Positions 1 to 8,414 of a stretch of DNA of 64,000 nucleotides are shown here, piece after piece. The DNA lies in the NCBI RefSeq assembly GCF_016907655.1, contig NZ_JAFBCL010000001.1:5366001-5430000 (forward strand). Reading direction: 5' to 3'. Under the pieces are notes generated by a model. The model was not told where the DNA came from, ran no database searches, and was given only the letters and a program-made list of their open reading frames with translations. The stretch is from Saccharothrix algeriensis. GTDB taxonomy: Bacteria > Actinomycetota > Actinomycetes > Mycobacteriales > Pseudonocardiaceae. The position numbers were made by a program, and so were the translations under genes. Every line of letters starts with the position of its first letter. The stretch's first letter is position 1.

Positions 1-815
1 ACGCCGGTCGACGCCCACAGCGGGCGCTGCGCCCGCGCGCCGGCGGCGGCCAGCGCCTCCCAGCGCTCGCCCCGGAAGGTCTCCTGGAACGCCGCGTGGG
101 CCAGGCGCGCGTTGGCGATCGCCGCCCGGCCGCGCAGGTCCTTGGCCCGCGGGTCGTCCAGCGCGTCCAGCCGCTTGTCGATCTCGGTGTCCACCCGGGA
201 CACGAAGAACGACGCGACCGAGTGGATGCCGCGCAGGTCGTGGCCGTTCGCCCGAGCCTGCTCCAGGCCGGCGACGAACGCCTCCATCACGTGCCGGTAG
301 CGCTCGATGGAGAAGATCAGCGTCACGTTCACGCTGACGCCCTCGGCGAGCACCTTGGTGATCGCGGGCAGGCCCGCGGTCGTGGCCGGGATCTTCACCA
401 GCAGGTTCGGCCGGTCCACGGCCTTGGCCAGGTCCAGCGCCTCGGCGATGGTGGCCTCGGTGTCGCCGGCCAGCCGCGGGTCGACCTCCAGCGAGACGCG
501 CCCGTCCACGCCGTCGGTGCGGTCGTGGACCTCGCGGAACAGGTCGCAGGCGGCGCGCACGTCCGAGGTGGTGATCTCGCGGACGGCGGCGTCGGTGCCC
601 GCGCCGCGCGCGGCGAGCTGCCGCACCTGCTCGTCGTAGGCCGAGCCCTGGGCCAGGGCGGCGGCGAAGATGGTCGGGTTGGTGGTCACGCCGACCACGT
701 GGTGGTCGGCGATCAGGCCGGCGAGGTTGCCGGTGTTCAGCCGATCGCGGGACAGGTCGTCCAGCCAGATCGACACACCGGCGTCGCTCAGCGCGGCCAG
801 CGGGGTGGAAGTCAT
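1..815 (-). CDS. tal: Transaldolase, 3' end cut by window edge
   Basis: Non-oxidative pentose phosphate enzyme that moves a dihydroxyacetone unit between sugar phosphates in the cytoplasm. The first ~271 residues are present: an N-terminal SIWLDDLSRDR block, VVGVTTNPTIFAAA, and LLVKIPATTAG, whose lysine is the Schiff-base residue of this family. The C-terminus lies beyond base 1; actinobacterial enzymes of this type are about 370 aa. Two ATGs are possible, at 824 and 815. The ribosome site AAGGAG (830-825) abuts the first ATG but lies 9 nt from the second, so 815 is preferred. It follows tkt by only 15 nt and is surely co-transcribed with it. In M. tuberculosis the next genes in this direction are zwf and opcA, so they are expected just outside the window. 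Confidence 0.95.
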   Translation of the reverse strand, partial: MTSTPLAALSDAGVSIWLDDLSRDRLNTGNLAGLIADHHVVGVTTNPTIFAAALAQGSAYDEQVRQLAARGAGTDAAVREITTSDVRAACDLFREVHDRTDGVDGRVSLEVDPRLAGDTEATIAEALDLAKAVDRPNLLVKIPATTAGLPAITKVLAEGVSVNVTLIFSIERYRHVMEAFVAGLEQARANGHDLRGIHSVASFFVSRVDTEIDKRLDALDDPRAKDLRGRAAIANARLAHAAFQETFRGERWEALAAAGARAQRPLWASTG

Positions 816-830
816 CTGCGTCATCTCCTT

Positions 831-2924
831 CTAGCGGACCTTGGCCAGCGACCGGCGCGCCGCCGCGACGACGTCCTCGGTGGTGAAGCCGAACTCCCGG
901 AACAGCGTCTGGTAGTCGGCCGACGCGCCGAAGTGCTCGATGGACACGACCTCGCCCGCGTCGCCGACGAAGCGGTGCCACGGCTGGGCGATGCCCGCCT
1001 CCACCACGACCCGCGCCCGCACCGACGAGGGCAGCACCGACTCGCGGTAGTCCTCGTCCTGCGCGTCGAACCACTCGACGCTGGGCAGCGACACCACGCG
1101 GGTGGCGACGCCCTCGGCCTCGAGCACCTTCCGCGCCTCCACGGCGACCTGCAGCTCCGAGCCGGTCGCGATGAGGACCAGCTCCGGCTCGCCCTCGCCG
1201 GCCAGCACGTAGCCGCCGCGCTTGACGCCCTCGCGGGCCTTCTCCCGGGTGCCCTCCAGCACGGGCAGGTTCTGACGGCTCAGCGCCAGCCCGACCGGGC
1301 CCTCCAGCTGCTCCAGCCGGGCCGCCCAGGCGGCGGCGGTCTCGTTCGCGTCGCCGGGGCGGACCACGGTCAGGCCCGGGATCGCGCGCAGCGCGGCTAG
1401 GTGCTCGATCGGCTGGTGGGTCGGGCCGTCCTCGCCCAGGCCGATGGAGTCGTGCGTCCACACGTAGGTGACCGGCGACTTCATCAGCGCGGCCAGCCGC
1501 ACGGCCGGGCGCATGTAGTCGGAGAACACCAGGAACGTGCCGCCGTACGGGCGGGTCGGGCCGTGCAGCGCGATGCCGTTGAGGATCGCGCCCATCGCGT
1601 GCTCGCGGACGCCGAAGTGCAGCGTGCGGCCGTACGGGTTCGCCTGCCACATCTTGGTGGAGATCGCCCGCGGGCCGAACGAGTCGGAGCCCTTGATCGT
1701 GGTCAGGTTGCTCTCGGCGAGGTCGGCCGAGCCGCCCCACAGCTCCGGCAGCAGCGGGCCCAGCGCCTTGAGCACCTCGCCGGAGGCTTTCCGGGTGGCG
1801 ACGCCCTTCGGGTCCGGGTCCCACGACGGCAGCGCGTCGACCCAGCCGTCGGGCAGCACCCGGTTGTTCACGCGCTCGAACAGCGCCTTGCGCTCCGGGT
1901 TCGCCGCCGCCCAGGCGTCGTACGACTCCTGCCACTCGGCCTTGGCGGCCTCGCCGCGCTTGACGACCTCGCGGGCGTGCGCCAGGACGTCGTCGGCCAC
2001 CTCGAAGGTCTTCTCCGGGTCGAAGCCCAGCGCCCGCTTGACCGCCGCGACCTCGTCGTCGCCCAGCGCCGCGCCGTGCGCCGCGCCGGTGTTCTGCTTG
2101 GTGGGCGCGGGGTAGCCGATGATCGTGCGCAGCAGGATGAACGAGGGGCGCTCGGTCTCGGCCTTGGCCGCGGCCAGCGCGTCGAGGATGCCCGCGACGT
2201 TCTCGCCGCCCTCCACGACCTGCACGTGCCAGCCGTACGCCTCGTAGCGCTTCGCGGTGTCCTCCGACAGCGCGATCGTCGTGTCGTCCTCGATGGAGAT
2301 CTTGTTGTCGTCGTAGATCACCGTGAGGTTGCCCAGCTGCTGGGTGCCGGCCAGCGAGGACGCCTCGGACGTCACGCCCTCCTCGATGTCGCCGTCGGAG
2401 GCGATCACGAAGACGTGGTGGTCGAACGGGCTCTCGCCGGGCGGGGTGTCCGGGTCGAACAGGCCGCGCTCGCGGCGCGCGCCCATCGCCATGCCCACGG
2501 CCGAGGCCAGGCCCTGGCCCAGCGGCCCGGTGGTGATCTCCACGCCGGGGGTGTGCCGGTGCTCGGGGTGGCCGGGGGTCTTGGAGCCCCACGTGCGCAG
2601 CGCCTTGAGGTCGTCCAGCTCCAGGCCGTAGCCGGACAGGAAGAGCTGGATGTAGAGGGTGAGGCTGGAGTGGCCGGCGCTGAGCACGAACCGGTCGCGG
2701 CCGATCCAGTCGGCGTCCGCCGGGTCGTGCCGCATGACGCGCTGGAACAGCGCGTAGGCGAGCGGGGCCAGGCTCATGGCGGTGCCGGGGTGGCCGTTGC
2801 CGACCTTCTGCACCGCGTCGGCGGCCAGGACGCGGGCTGTGTCGACGGCGCGCCGGTCGGACTCCGTCCAGTCGTCGGGCAGATGGGCCTCGGTCAGCCG
2901 GGTGATGTCATCGGTGACGGACAC
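831..2924 (-). CDS. tkt: Transketolase
   Basis: Thiamine-diphosphate enzyme that transfers two-carbon units between sugar phosphates (pentose phosphate pathway). At 697 aa it has the normal family length. Visible blocks are the NGHPGTAMSLAPLAY substrate loop, the GDGDIEEGVTSE thiamine-diphosphate/metal motif, the central pyrimidine-binding domain with FLVFSDYMRPA and the conserved THDSIGLGEDGPTHQPIEH, and a C-terminal transketolase domain (LIATGSELQVA, GASADYQTLFREFGFT). It is the first gene of a leftward tkt-tal unit and is divergent from ctaB across a 261-nt gap that must hold both promoters; I could not assign convincing -35/-10 boxes there. Start and frame are secure because the N-terminus aligns with the family. 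Confidence 0.97.
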   Translation of the reverse strand: MSVTDDITRLTEAHLPDDWTESDRRAVDTARVLAADAVQKVGNGHPGTAMSLAPLAYALFQRVMRHDPADADWIGRDRFVLSAGHSSLTLYIQLFLSGYGLELDDLKALRTWGSKTPGHPEHRHTPGVEITTGPLGQGLASAVGMAMGARRERGLFDPDTPPGESPFDHHVFVIASDGDIEEGVTSEASSLAGTQQLGNLTVIYDDNKISIEDDTTIALSEDTAKRYEAYGWHVQVVEGGENVAGILDALAAAKAETERPSFILLRTIIGYPAPTKQNTGAAHGAALGDDEVAAVKRALGFDPEKTFEVADDVLAHAREVVKRGEAAKAEWQESYDAWAAANPERKALFERVNNRVLPDGWVDALPSWDPDPKGVATRKASGEVLKALGPLLPELWGGSADLAESNLTTIKGSDSFGPRAISTKMWQANPYGRTLHFGVREHAMGAILNGIALHGPTRPYGGTFLVFSDYMRPAVRLAALMKSPVTYVWTHDSIGLGEDGPTHQPIEHLAALRAIPGLTVVRPGDANETAAAWAARLEQLEGPVGLALSRQNLPVLEGTREKAREGVKRGGYVLAGEGEPELVLIATGSELQVAVEARKVLEAEGVATRVVSLPSVEWFDAQDEDYRESVLPSSVRARVVVEAGIAQPWHRFVGDAGEVVSIEHFGASADYQTLFREFGFTTEDVVAAARRSLAKVR

Positions 2925-3185
2925 GGACTTCCAGCTCCAGTCTCACGTAGGCGGCGGTTCGGACGGGGCGTTCTGATTCGATCCCGTCAGGCCCGATCCG
3001 CGGTTTTCCCTCGTCCGCCGGCCAGCCTAGTCGGCGGGTCCGACCCTCGTGCTCCGAACGCTCTGTGGGTGAACGCACAAGGGGGGCGAGCGCGTTCTCG
3101 GTACCGTTCAGGCGTACCCGGACGGGCTGTGTTTTCAACGCGCGGTTACGATCTGCGCATCCCCCCGACCACAGCGAGGAGTGCG

Positions 3186-4109
3186 ATGAGTGCCGTCACG
3201 GAGCTTCCGGCGCGGTCACCGCGACAGGTCGTCGGGGCGTACGTCGCGCTGACCAAGCCGCGCGTCATCGAGCTGCTGCTGATCACCACGATCCCGGCGA
3301 TGCTGCTGGCCGAGCGCGGCCTGCCGCCGCTGTGGCTGATCGCCTGCACCCTGGCGGGCGGCACCCTGGCCGCGGGCTCGGCGAACGCGCTGAACTGCTA
3401 CGTCGACGCGGACATCGACTCGGTGATGAAGCGCACCGTCGCCCGCCCGCTGGCCCGCAACACCATCCCGCCGCGCAACGCGCTGGTCTTCGGCGTCGTG
3501 CTGGGCGTGGTGTCGTTCCTGTTCCTGTGGGCGACGACGAACCTGATCTCGGCGGTGTTCGCCGTCGCGACGATCCTGTTCTACATCTTCGTCTACACGC
3601 TGGTGCTCAAGCGGCGGACGTCGCAGAACATCATCTGGGGCGGCATGGCCGGCTGCATGCCGGTGGTCATCGGCTGGTCGGCGGTGACCGGGACGGTCGC
3701 CTGGCCGGCCCTGGTGATGTTCGGCGTGATCTTCTTCTGGACGCCGCCGCACACGTGGGCGCTGGCGATGAAGTTCAAGGAGGACTACGCGCGGGCGGGC
3801 GTGCCGATGCTGCCGGTGGTGGCGACGGCGCAGCAGGTGACGCGGCAGATCGTCATCTACTCGTGGGTCACCGTGGTGTGCACCCTGCTGCTGGCCCCGG
3901 TCACGTCGTGGATCTACGTGGTCGTGGCGGCCGTGTCGGGCGTGTGGTTCGCCGTGTTCGCGCACCGGCTGCACGGCGTGGTGCGCCGCGGCGGGTCGAC
4001 CAACACGATGAAGTTCTTCCACCTGTCCAACCTGTACCTGATGCTGGTGTTCTGCGGGCTGGCGGTCGACGCGGTCGTCGGCCTGCCGGTCCTGGGTTGG
4101 CCCTTCTGA
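3186..4109 (+). CDS. ctaB: Protoheme IX farnesyltransferase (heme O synthase)
   Basis: Integral membrane prenyltransferase that adds a farnesyl group to protoheme to give heme O, the precursor of heme A for cytochrome aa3 oxidase. The product is 307 aa, the usual size. After a short hydrophilic head come LTKPRVIELLLITTIPAM and the signature NCYVDADIDSVMKRTVARPL, whose aspartates bind Mg-diphosphate, then a second motif region around FWTPPHTWALAMKFKEDY and about nine hydrophobic helices. The frame is open far upstream, but homology starts at this ATG, preceded by GCGAGGA. The partner gene ctaA for the next step lies 14 kb downstream, so the heme A pathway is split within the region. Confidence 0.96.
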   Translation: MSAVTELPARSPRQVVGAYVALTKPRVIELLLITTIPAMLLAERGLPPLWLIACTLAGGTLAAGSANALNCYVDADIDSVMKRTVARPLARNTIPPRNALVFGVVLGVVSFLFLWATTNLISAVFAVATILFYIFVYTLVLKRRTSQNIIWGGMAGCMPVVIGWSAVTGTVAWPALVMFGVIFFWTPPHTWALAMKFKEDYARAGVPMLPVVATAQQVTRQIVIYSWVTVVCTLLLAPVTSWIYVVVAAVSGVWFAVFAHRLHGVVRRGGSTNTMKFFHLSNLYLMLVFCGLAVDAVVGLPVLGWPF

Positions 4110-4322
4110 TCCGACCACCCTCGGACGGGTGATTTCGCCGGGGGTGGCGCCGCCGTGCCGGCAGGCCGGTTCCACTGGCCTGATCGGGTGACGTCAGGCT
4201 TGTCCGGTCGAGTGGCGCCCGCTCGCGGGCGAGCGGCCACCGGCGAGCACCGGACCCGGGCCGACCGCTGAGCCCGACCGCAGAACCCGACCACTGAGCC
4301 GACTGAACCCGACCGCTGGGCC

Positions 4323-4368
4323 GACCGCCGCGCACCGGGCTCGGCGGTGAGCCCGGTGCGCGGCGGTC
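4323..4368. terminator. 19-bp perfect hairpin between convergent ctaB and sigma gene
   Basis: Arms 4323-4341 and 4350-4368 are perfectly complementary over 19 bp with an 8-nt loop. The right arm runs into the stop codon of the leftward sigma factor gene, so it is well placed to end that transcript and also rightward transcripts from ctaB. There is no T-run, which is common for actinobacterial terminators. The preceding 4110-4322 holds imperfect repeats of a cccgaccgctgag-like unit and no gene that I can support. Confidence 0.75.
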
Positions 4369-4957
4369 AGCTCCGCACCAGCTGCTCGGCCAGCACCTTC
4401 CGCAGGCGGGTCAGCGCGCGGTGCTGGGCGACCCGCACCGCGCCGGGCGTGGACGCGACGGCCTCGGCGGTCTCCTCCGCCGACAGCCCCACCACCACGC
4501 GCAGCAGCAGGATCTCCCGCTGCTTGGGCGGCAGCACGCCCAGCAGCCGCGCCATCTCCTCCGACAGCTCCCCGCGCAGCGCGAGCAGCTCCGGACCGGC
4601 CTCGGCGCCGGGGCCGTCGGGCACCTCCGCCATGGGCTCGGTCCGGTTGCGCGCGCCGTAGCGGTGGGCGTCCGCGACCTTGTGCGCCGTGATCCCGTAC
4701 ACGAACGCCAGGAACGGCCGCCCCTCGTCCCGGTAGCGCGGCAGCGCCTTGAGCACGGCGAGGCAAGCCTCCTGCGCCACGTCGTCCGCCGGTGTCGCCG
4801 ACCCGCCGAGCCTCGCCCGGCAGTACCGCAGCACCGCCGGCCGCACGGCGCGCAGCAGCAGGTCCACCGCGCCCCGCTCGCCCGCCACGGCCGCGGTCAC
4901 GACCTCCGGAGCGACCGTATCCCTTAAAGGCACCGTCCTGTCGTCCGCGAACACCAC
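4367..4957 (-). CDS. Sigma-70 family RNA polymerase sigma factor (ShbA/SigD-like)
   Basis: A 196-aa two-domain sigma factor. Region 2 spans roughly residues 25-100 (LRYCRARLGG, DDVAQEACLAVLKALPRYRD, FLAFVYGITAHKVAD) and region 4 residues 130-190 (LPPKQREILLLRVVVGLSAEETAEAV, then GAVRVAQHRALTRLRK as the DNA-reading helix). The pattern resembles ShbA/SigD of actinobacteria, which drives the principal sigma gene in streptomycetes; that role is inferred from family resemblance only. Two GTG starts are possible, 4957 and 4954; the GGAGG site sits 3 and 6 nt away respectively, so 4954 may be the real one. Codon 11 (4927-4925) is TTA, very rare in this genome type and a possible point of control by the bldA leucyl-tRNA. 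A strong hairpin lies at its stop codon. Confidence 0.9.
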   Translation of the reverse strand: MVFADDRTVPLRDTVAPEVVTAAVAGERGAVDLLLRAVRPAVLRYCRARLGGSATPADDVAQEACLAVLKALPRYRDEGRPFLAFVYGITAHKVADAHRYGARNRTEPMAEVPDGPGAEAGPELLALRGELSEEMARLLGVLPPKQREILLLRVVVGLSAEETAEAVASTPGAVRVAQHRALTRLRKVLAEQLVRS

Positions 4958-5108
4958 GCACCTCCGCCCCAGCCGCGGCGCCCCACCGCGACATCAACAC
5001 TGGGGACGCGCACGCAGCGTGAGTCTTACGCGGGCGTTCGGAGTAATTTCGGGTTTCTTTCGGACCAACTTGGCCTGAAACAGGTTTGCATCCGTAGTCG
5101 GGCCGTTC

Positions 5109-5762
5109 TCAGGGCACCTCGGCGAGCAGTCGTCCCACGGTCGGGTCATCCAACGACTCGACGATGCACTGCCACAGCTCCAGGTTCGCCGTCGCCCAGC
5201 GCGAGTAGGTCGCCGCCGCCTCCGGGTCGTAGAAGTAGTAGCCGTCGTCCTGCTTGGCCTGCTGCTCGCCGACGATCTTGTGCGCCAGCTCCCGCAGCGT
5301 GATGCCGTTCTCCTCCAGGTACCTCGGCGCGAGCACGACCGGCGTCACCGGCAGCGCCTTGAACAGGGTGTCCGCGTCCGACAGCGCCTGCGCCTCCAGC
5401 GAGATGTGCCGGTGCCGGGTGCGCATCTCGGCCTCCTCGACCACCGCGTCGACCCGCGCGGCCACGTCGTCGGGCACGCCCGCGCCGGCCAGGACGGACA
5501 GCCGCAGCCGCCGCCCGTCGACCGGCAGCGAGTTCTTGCGGACCATGTAGTTCACGTCGTGGACCAGGGCGGCGACCTCGACCAGCGCCACGTCGGCGCC
5601 GTTGCGCCGGGCGAAGCCGACCGCCTTGTCCCGCACGAAGCTGACGTGGTGCCAGCCGTGGAACGGCAGTTTCGCGGCGAGGGCGCGGCACAGCCGCCAC
5701 ACCTCGCCCTCCACCTCGGAGATCGCGCGCGCGGTGACCGTCGGTGCCGAGACCGTGCTCAT
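5109..5762 (-). CDS. HD-domain phosphohydrolase-like protein
   Basis: A 217-aa soluble protein with an HD-superfamily pattern: a histidine in FHGWHHVSFVRD, the HD pair in ALVHDVNYMV, further histidines in TRHRHISLEAQ and a late aspartate in SDADTLFKALP. Such proteins are metal-dependent phosphohydrolases acting on nucleotides or related substrates; the substrate here cannot be told. The C-terminal part (YYFYDPEAAATYSRWATANLELW) is not a motif that I recognise. The ATG is preceded by a good GGGAGGGG site. It stands alone, reading away from the cupin-like gene's 3' end, with 52 nt between them. Confidence 0.8.
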   Translation of the reverse strand: MSTVSAPTVTARAISEVEGEVWRLCRALAAKLPFHGWHHVSFVRDKAVGFARRNGADVALVEVAALVHDVNYMVRKNSLPVDGRRLRLSVLAGAGVPDDVAARVDAVVEEAEMRTRHRHISLEAQALSDADTLFKALPVTPVVLAPRYLEENGITLRELAHKIVGEQQAKQDDGYYFYDPEAAATYSRWATANLELWQCIVESLDDPTVGRLLAEVP

Positions 5763-5814
5763 GGGACCCCTCCCGTGCCGGGTGGGGCCGATGGTAAGTC
5801 GAACGGGTGATCCT

Positions 5815-6462
5815 TTAGAGGCTGTTCGCCAGTTCCTCCAACCTGGACTCGACCGGGACGTGCCGGTGGCTGGTCCGCGTGTCCGGGTCGTAGGACAGGC
5901 TCCACGGGTTCACCGCGCGGCTTTTCACCAGGAAGGTCAGGGTGTCGTCCGCCGCTTTCGGGATCCGGTGGAATTCGTGCGCCAGCATCGTCCCGGAATC
6001 GCCCTGCTGGGCCTGCGTGCTGCGCAGCAGCGTCGTGTCCCGGATCGACCGGCCGTCCTCGGCCAGTCGCGCGCTGAAGCGTTCGTGCAGGTAGGAGCCG
6101 GTGAGCAGGATCGTGCAGAAGTGGTAGCGGTGGTTGTGGATGGAATCGGCGTAACCCCGCCGCCAATCCCGCTGCGGTTTGTACTCGTGCAGCCAGAACG
6201 TGAACGGCTCGGCCGGCTCGTCCCGCAGGCACCACGCGAAGTGCGTGGTCGTCTCCCGCGACCGGGCGGCCACCCGCATCTCCTCCTGCGGGCTCAGGGC
6301 GCGCAGGTGCGCGCGCAACCGCTCTTTGAGTCCGGGTCGCCCGGACCATTCCCGGAATCGCCCGGCGACGTGCCGCCACTGGTCCGCGGCGGGCGTGTCG
6401 GTCAGGGCGATCATGGTGGCGAGTTCGGTGACGGCGGAGGCCCCGGAGGGCTCGGTCAACAC
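5815..6462 (-). CDS. Cupin-like protein, function unknown
   Basis: A 215-aa protein of unknown function. The central part, DSIHNHRYHFCTILLTGSYLHERF, followed by a second histidine block near MLAHEFHRIP, looks like the two metal-binding motifs of a small cupin of the cysteine-dioxygenase kind; this is by eye only. The N-terminal 80 residues are helical and charged. The start is a GTG followed directly by TTG, with GGGGAG about 10 nt upstream. It begins 6 nt after the stop of the membrane protein gene upstream, so the two should form one leftward operon and probably act together. I do not recognise a named family. Confidence 0.6.
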   Translation of the reverse strand: MLTEPSGASAVTELATMIALTDTPAADQWRHVAGRFREWSGRPGLKERLRAHLRALSPQEEMRVAARSRETTTHFAWCLRDEPAEPFTFWLHEYKPQRDWRRGYADSIHNHRYHFCTILLTGSYLHERFSARLAEDGRSIRDTTLLRSTQAQQGDSGTMLAHEFHRIPKAADDTLTFLVKSRAVNPWSLSYDPDTRTSHRHVPVESRLEELANSL

Positions 6463-6468
6463 GGCTTA

Positions 6469-7476
6469 TCAGCTCCCCAACTGAGCGGAGGCGGAGAATT
6501 CCCGGCGGAACCGGTGGAACTTTTCCTCGAGCGCTCGGAAACCTTCTTCGGACAACGCCGTCCCGGTGATGCGCTCGAACCCGGCGAGGAACTCGGCGCG
6601 CGTGGTGCGCGGCGTGACGACGACGTGCAGGCCGGCCTTGGAGTTGCTGATCCGCAGGAACTCGGCGCGCTCCATCCCGTGCAGGAAGGAGCCCTCGGCG
6701 AACCGGAGGGTGCGCGGGTAGAGCCGGACCGCGCCCGCTCCGGCGTTGCTGTACAGGGTGATCCACGCGCTGTCGTCGAACAGCTCCAGCCGGTCCAGCG
6801 GCGGGTCGGGCACGATCGTCAGGTCGATCCGCGAGCACCGGCCGCGGGCCAGGAACAGGCCGACGAGGCCGACCGAGATCTGGTCGCGCAGCCGCGCCGC
6901 GATGGCGTCGTAGTCGCTCTCGGCGCCCTCGTGCCGCAGCAGGTAGCGGGCCCGGCCGCTGATCGCGTCGTCGTCCCGCGGGTCGGCGAGCACGGCCCTG
7001 AGCTCGCACTCCCCGTGCGAGAGCAGCAGCCGGCACGCCGCGTACCGGCCGGCGAAGCCGCGGAACCCGTACAGCCGGGTGCGCTCCAGGTCCTGCATCA
7101 TCAGCTGGTTGAACGCCGGGTCCGGCCGGGCGGTGGGCTCGAACACGTCGCTGGGGAAGAACTCGCGGTCCAGCGCCCGGTACTCGGCGGTGAGGTCGCG
7201 CAGCGCCTTGCGGCTCTCCTCCACCACCGGGGCGAGCAGCGCCCGCTGCGCCGCGGAACTGGTGATCAGGGTCTGCCCGAACCCGACCACGGCGGAGATC
7301 ATGGTGCCGGTGCCCACCGACCCGATGAAGTTCCGCAGCGCGCCCGGCTCCATTCCACTGGAAATGGCCAGGCTCGCGGCCGAGGTCACCACGAGGACCA
7401 GCAGGAGCAACCCGGTCCTGGTCCAGAACAATTCGCGCAACAGGGTGCCGCGTGCGCCCCCGGGCTCCGCGGACAC
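6469..7476 (-). CDS. Membrane-anchored protein with PLD-like/DUF5919-like C-terminus
   Basis: Unknown protein of 335 aa. Two hydrophobic segments lie near the N-terminus (TGLLLLVLVVTSAASLAI and GTGTMISAVVGFGQTLI), then a helical linker, then a soluble domain with RAVLADPRDDDAISG, IDLTIVPDPPL, LFDDSAWITLYS and AVRLYPRTLRFAEG. That order (acidic strand, FDD, late strand) recalls the phospholipase-D-fold DUF5919 domain of some actinobacterial regulators, but no HKD motif is present; this is inference. The frame is open to a TTG at 7533, but AAGGAGG at 7491-7485 lies exactly 8 nt before GTG 7476, so I place the start there. It heads a two-gene operon with the cupin-like gene. Confidence 0.6.
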   Translation of the reverse strand: MSAEPGGARGTLLRELFWTRTGLLLLVLVVTSAASLAISSGMEPGALRNFIGSVGTGTMISAVVGFGQTLITSSAAQRALLAPVVEESRKALRDLTAEYRALDREFFPSDVFEPTARPDPAFNQLMMQDLERTRLYGFRGFAGRYAACRLLLSHGECELRAVLADPRDDDAISGRARYLLRHEGAESDYDAIAARLRDQISVGLVGLFLARGRCSRIDLTIVPDPPLDRLELFDDSAWITLYSNAGAGAVRLYPRTLRFAEGSFLHGMERAEFLRISNSKAGLHVVVTPRTTRAEFLAGFERITGTALSEEGFRALEEKFHRFRREFSASAQLGS

Positions 7477-7699
7477 AGGGGTCACCTCCTTGGCGGACAC
7501 CCGGAAGGCCGAATGCCGCAGGTTTCCGATCAACTGCGCGGAGTTACTGTACGCTCGGGTGCCGAACTGCGGAAGCGGTAATTAGTGGCACATTTGCGGA
7601 TGAATTCCGAGGGGCGCCGCAGCGGACCGTGACCGGCGTTGGGCCTGCCGGTGGGCCTGGCCGTACGGCGTCCGGGAGCGCCCCATAAGCTCGACAACC

Positions 7700-8293
7700 A
7701 TGCGTACTGTCGGCCGTACGGCCCTGGCCCTCGTGTCCCTGTTGTCCGCCGGACTGGCGCTGACCGCGTGCACCGCGAGCGACCGGCCGTCCACCCTGAC
7801 CAACACCCCGACGGCGACCGCGACGGCGCCCGCGGCGAGCGACGAACCGGCCGCCGAGGTGTCCGAGCCCAGCGGCCCGCCCTGCGAGGAGTCGCAGTAC
7901 CAGGTCACCGGGGAAGCGGGCGCGAAGCCCACCATCACCGTGCCCACCGGCTGCAAGCCGCAGGACGGCCTGCTGGCCAAGGACCTCGTCCCCGGCACCG
8001 GCCCGGAGATCAAGGCCGGCTCCACCGCCGAGCTGCACTACGTGCTGGCGACCTTCAGCGACGGCAGGACCCGCGAGGCGTCCTGGGACGGCGACAAGCC
8101 GCTGCAGCTGCAGAACATCGGCCAGGCCCAGGTCATCCAGGGCTGGAACGAGGGCCTCATCGGGCTGAAGGAGGGCGGGCGCCGGCTGCTCGTCGTCCCC
8201 GCGGAGAAGGGCTACGGCGACCGGGGCAAGGACGACATCGCGCCCGGCGAGACGCTGGTCTTCGTGGTCGACGCGGTGAAGGTGCAGAGCTGA
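7700..8293 (+). CDS. FKBP-type peptidyl-prolyl isomerase, lipoprotein
   Basis: Secreted, lipid-anchored prolyl isomerase of 197 aa that probably helps fold exported proteins. A lipoprotein signal peptide ends in LTAC with the acylated cysteine at residue 24, followed by a ~45-residue Thr/Ala/Pro linker. The C-terminal ~110 residues are an FKBP domain: GTGPEIKAGSTAELHYVL, SWDGDKPLQLQ, VIQGWNEGLIGLKEGGRR, VPAEKGYGDRG, LVFVVDAVKV. A TAAGCT -10-like box ends 8 nt before the ATG, and no clear ribosome site is seen, so the transcript may be nearly leaderless. Divergent from the membrane protein gene at 7476, convergent with qor. Confidence 0.92.
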   Translation: MRTVGRTALALVSLLSAGLALTACTASDRPSTLTNTPTATATAPAASDEPAAEVSEPSGPPCEESQYQVTGEAGAKPTITVPTGCKPQDGLLAKDLVPGTGPEIKAGSTAELHYVLATFSDGRTREASWDGDKPLQLQNIGQAQVIQGWNEGLIGLKEGGRRLLVVPAEKGYGDRGKDDIAPGETLVFVVDAVKVQS

Positions 8294-8369
8294 TCGCGCC
8301 CGCCCGCGGGGTCCGCCCGCGCCGCTGACACCGGCGGCCCGCGGCGGACCGGGGGCGGCCGACCGACGA

Positions 8370-8399
8370 CAGGGGCCCCGGCGCCGGCCGGGGCCCCTG
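8370..8399. terminator. 13-bp GC hairpin between FKBP gene and qor
   Basis: Positions 8370-8382 pair perfectly with 8387-8399 around a GCCG loop. It lies between two convergent stop codons (8293 and 8415) and can end both transcripts. Confidence 0.8.
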
Positions 8400-8414
8400 C
8401 CGCTCGTCGGGGCG

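Noticed and set aside
1401..3185. Open frame of ~600 codons ahead of ctaB
   Set aside because: It runs antisense through tkt; homology to CtaB begins at 3186, with a proper ribosome site.
4110..4322. Possible small gene between ctaB and the sigma hairpin
   Set aside because: Imperfect cccgaccgctgag-like repeats give multiple frames without start signals or homology.
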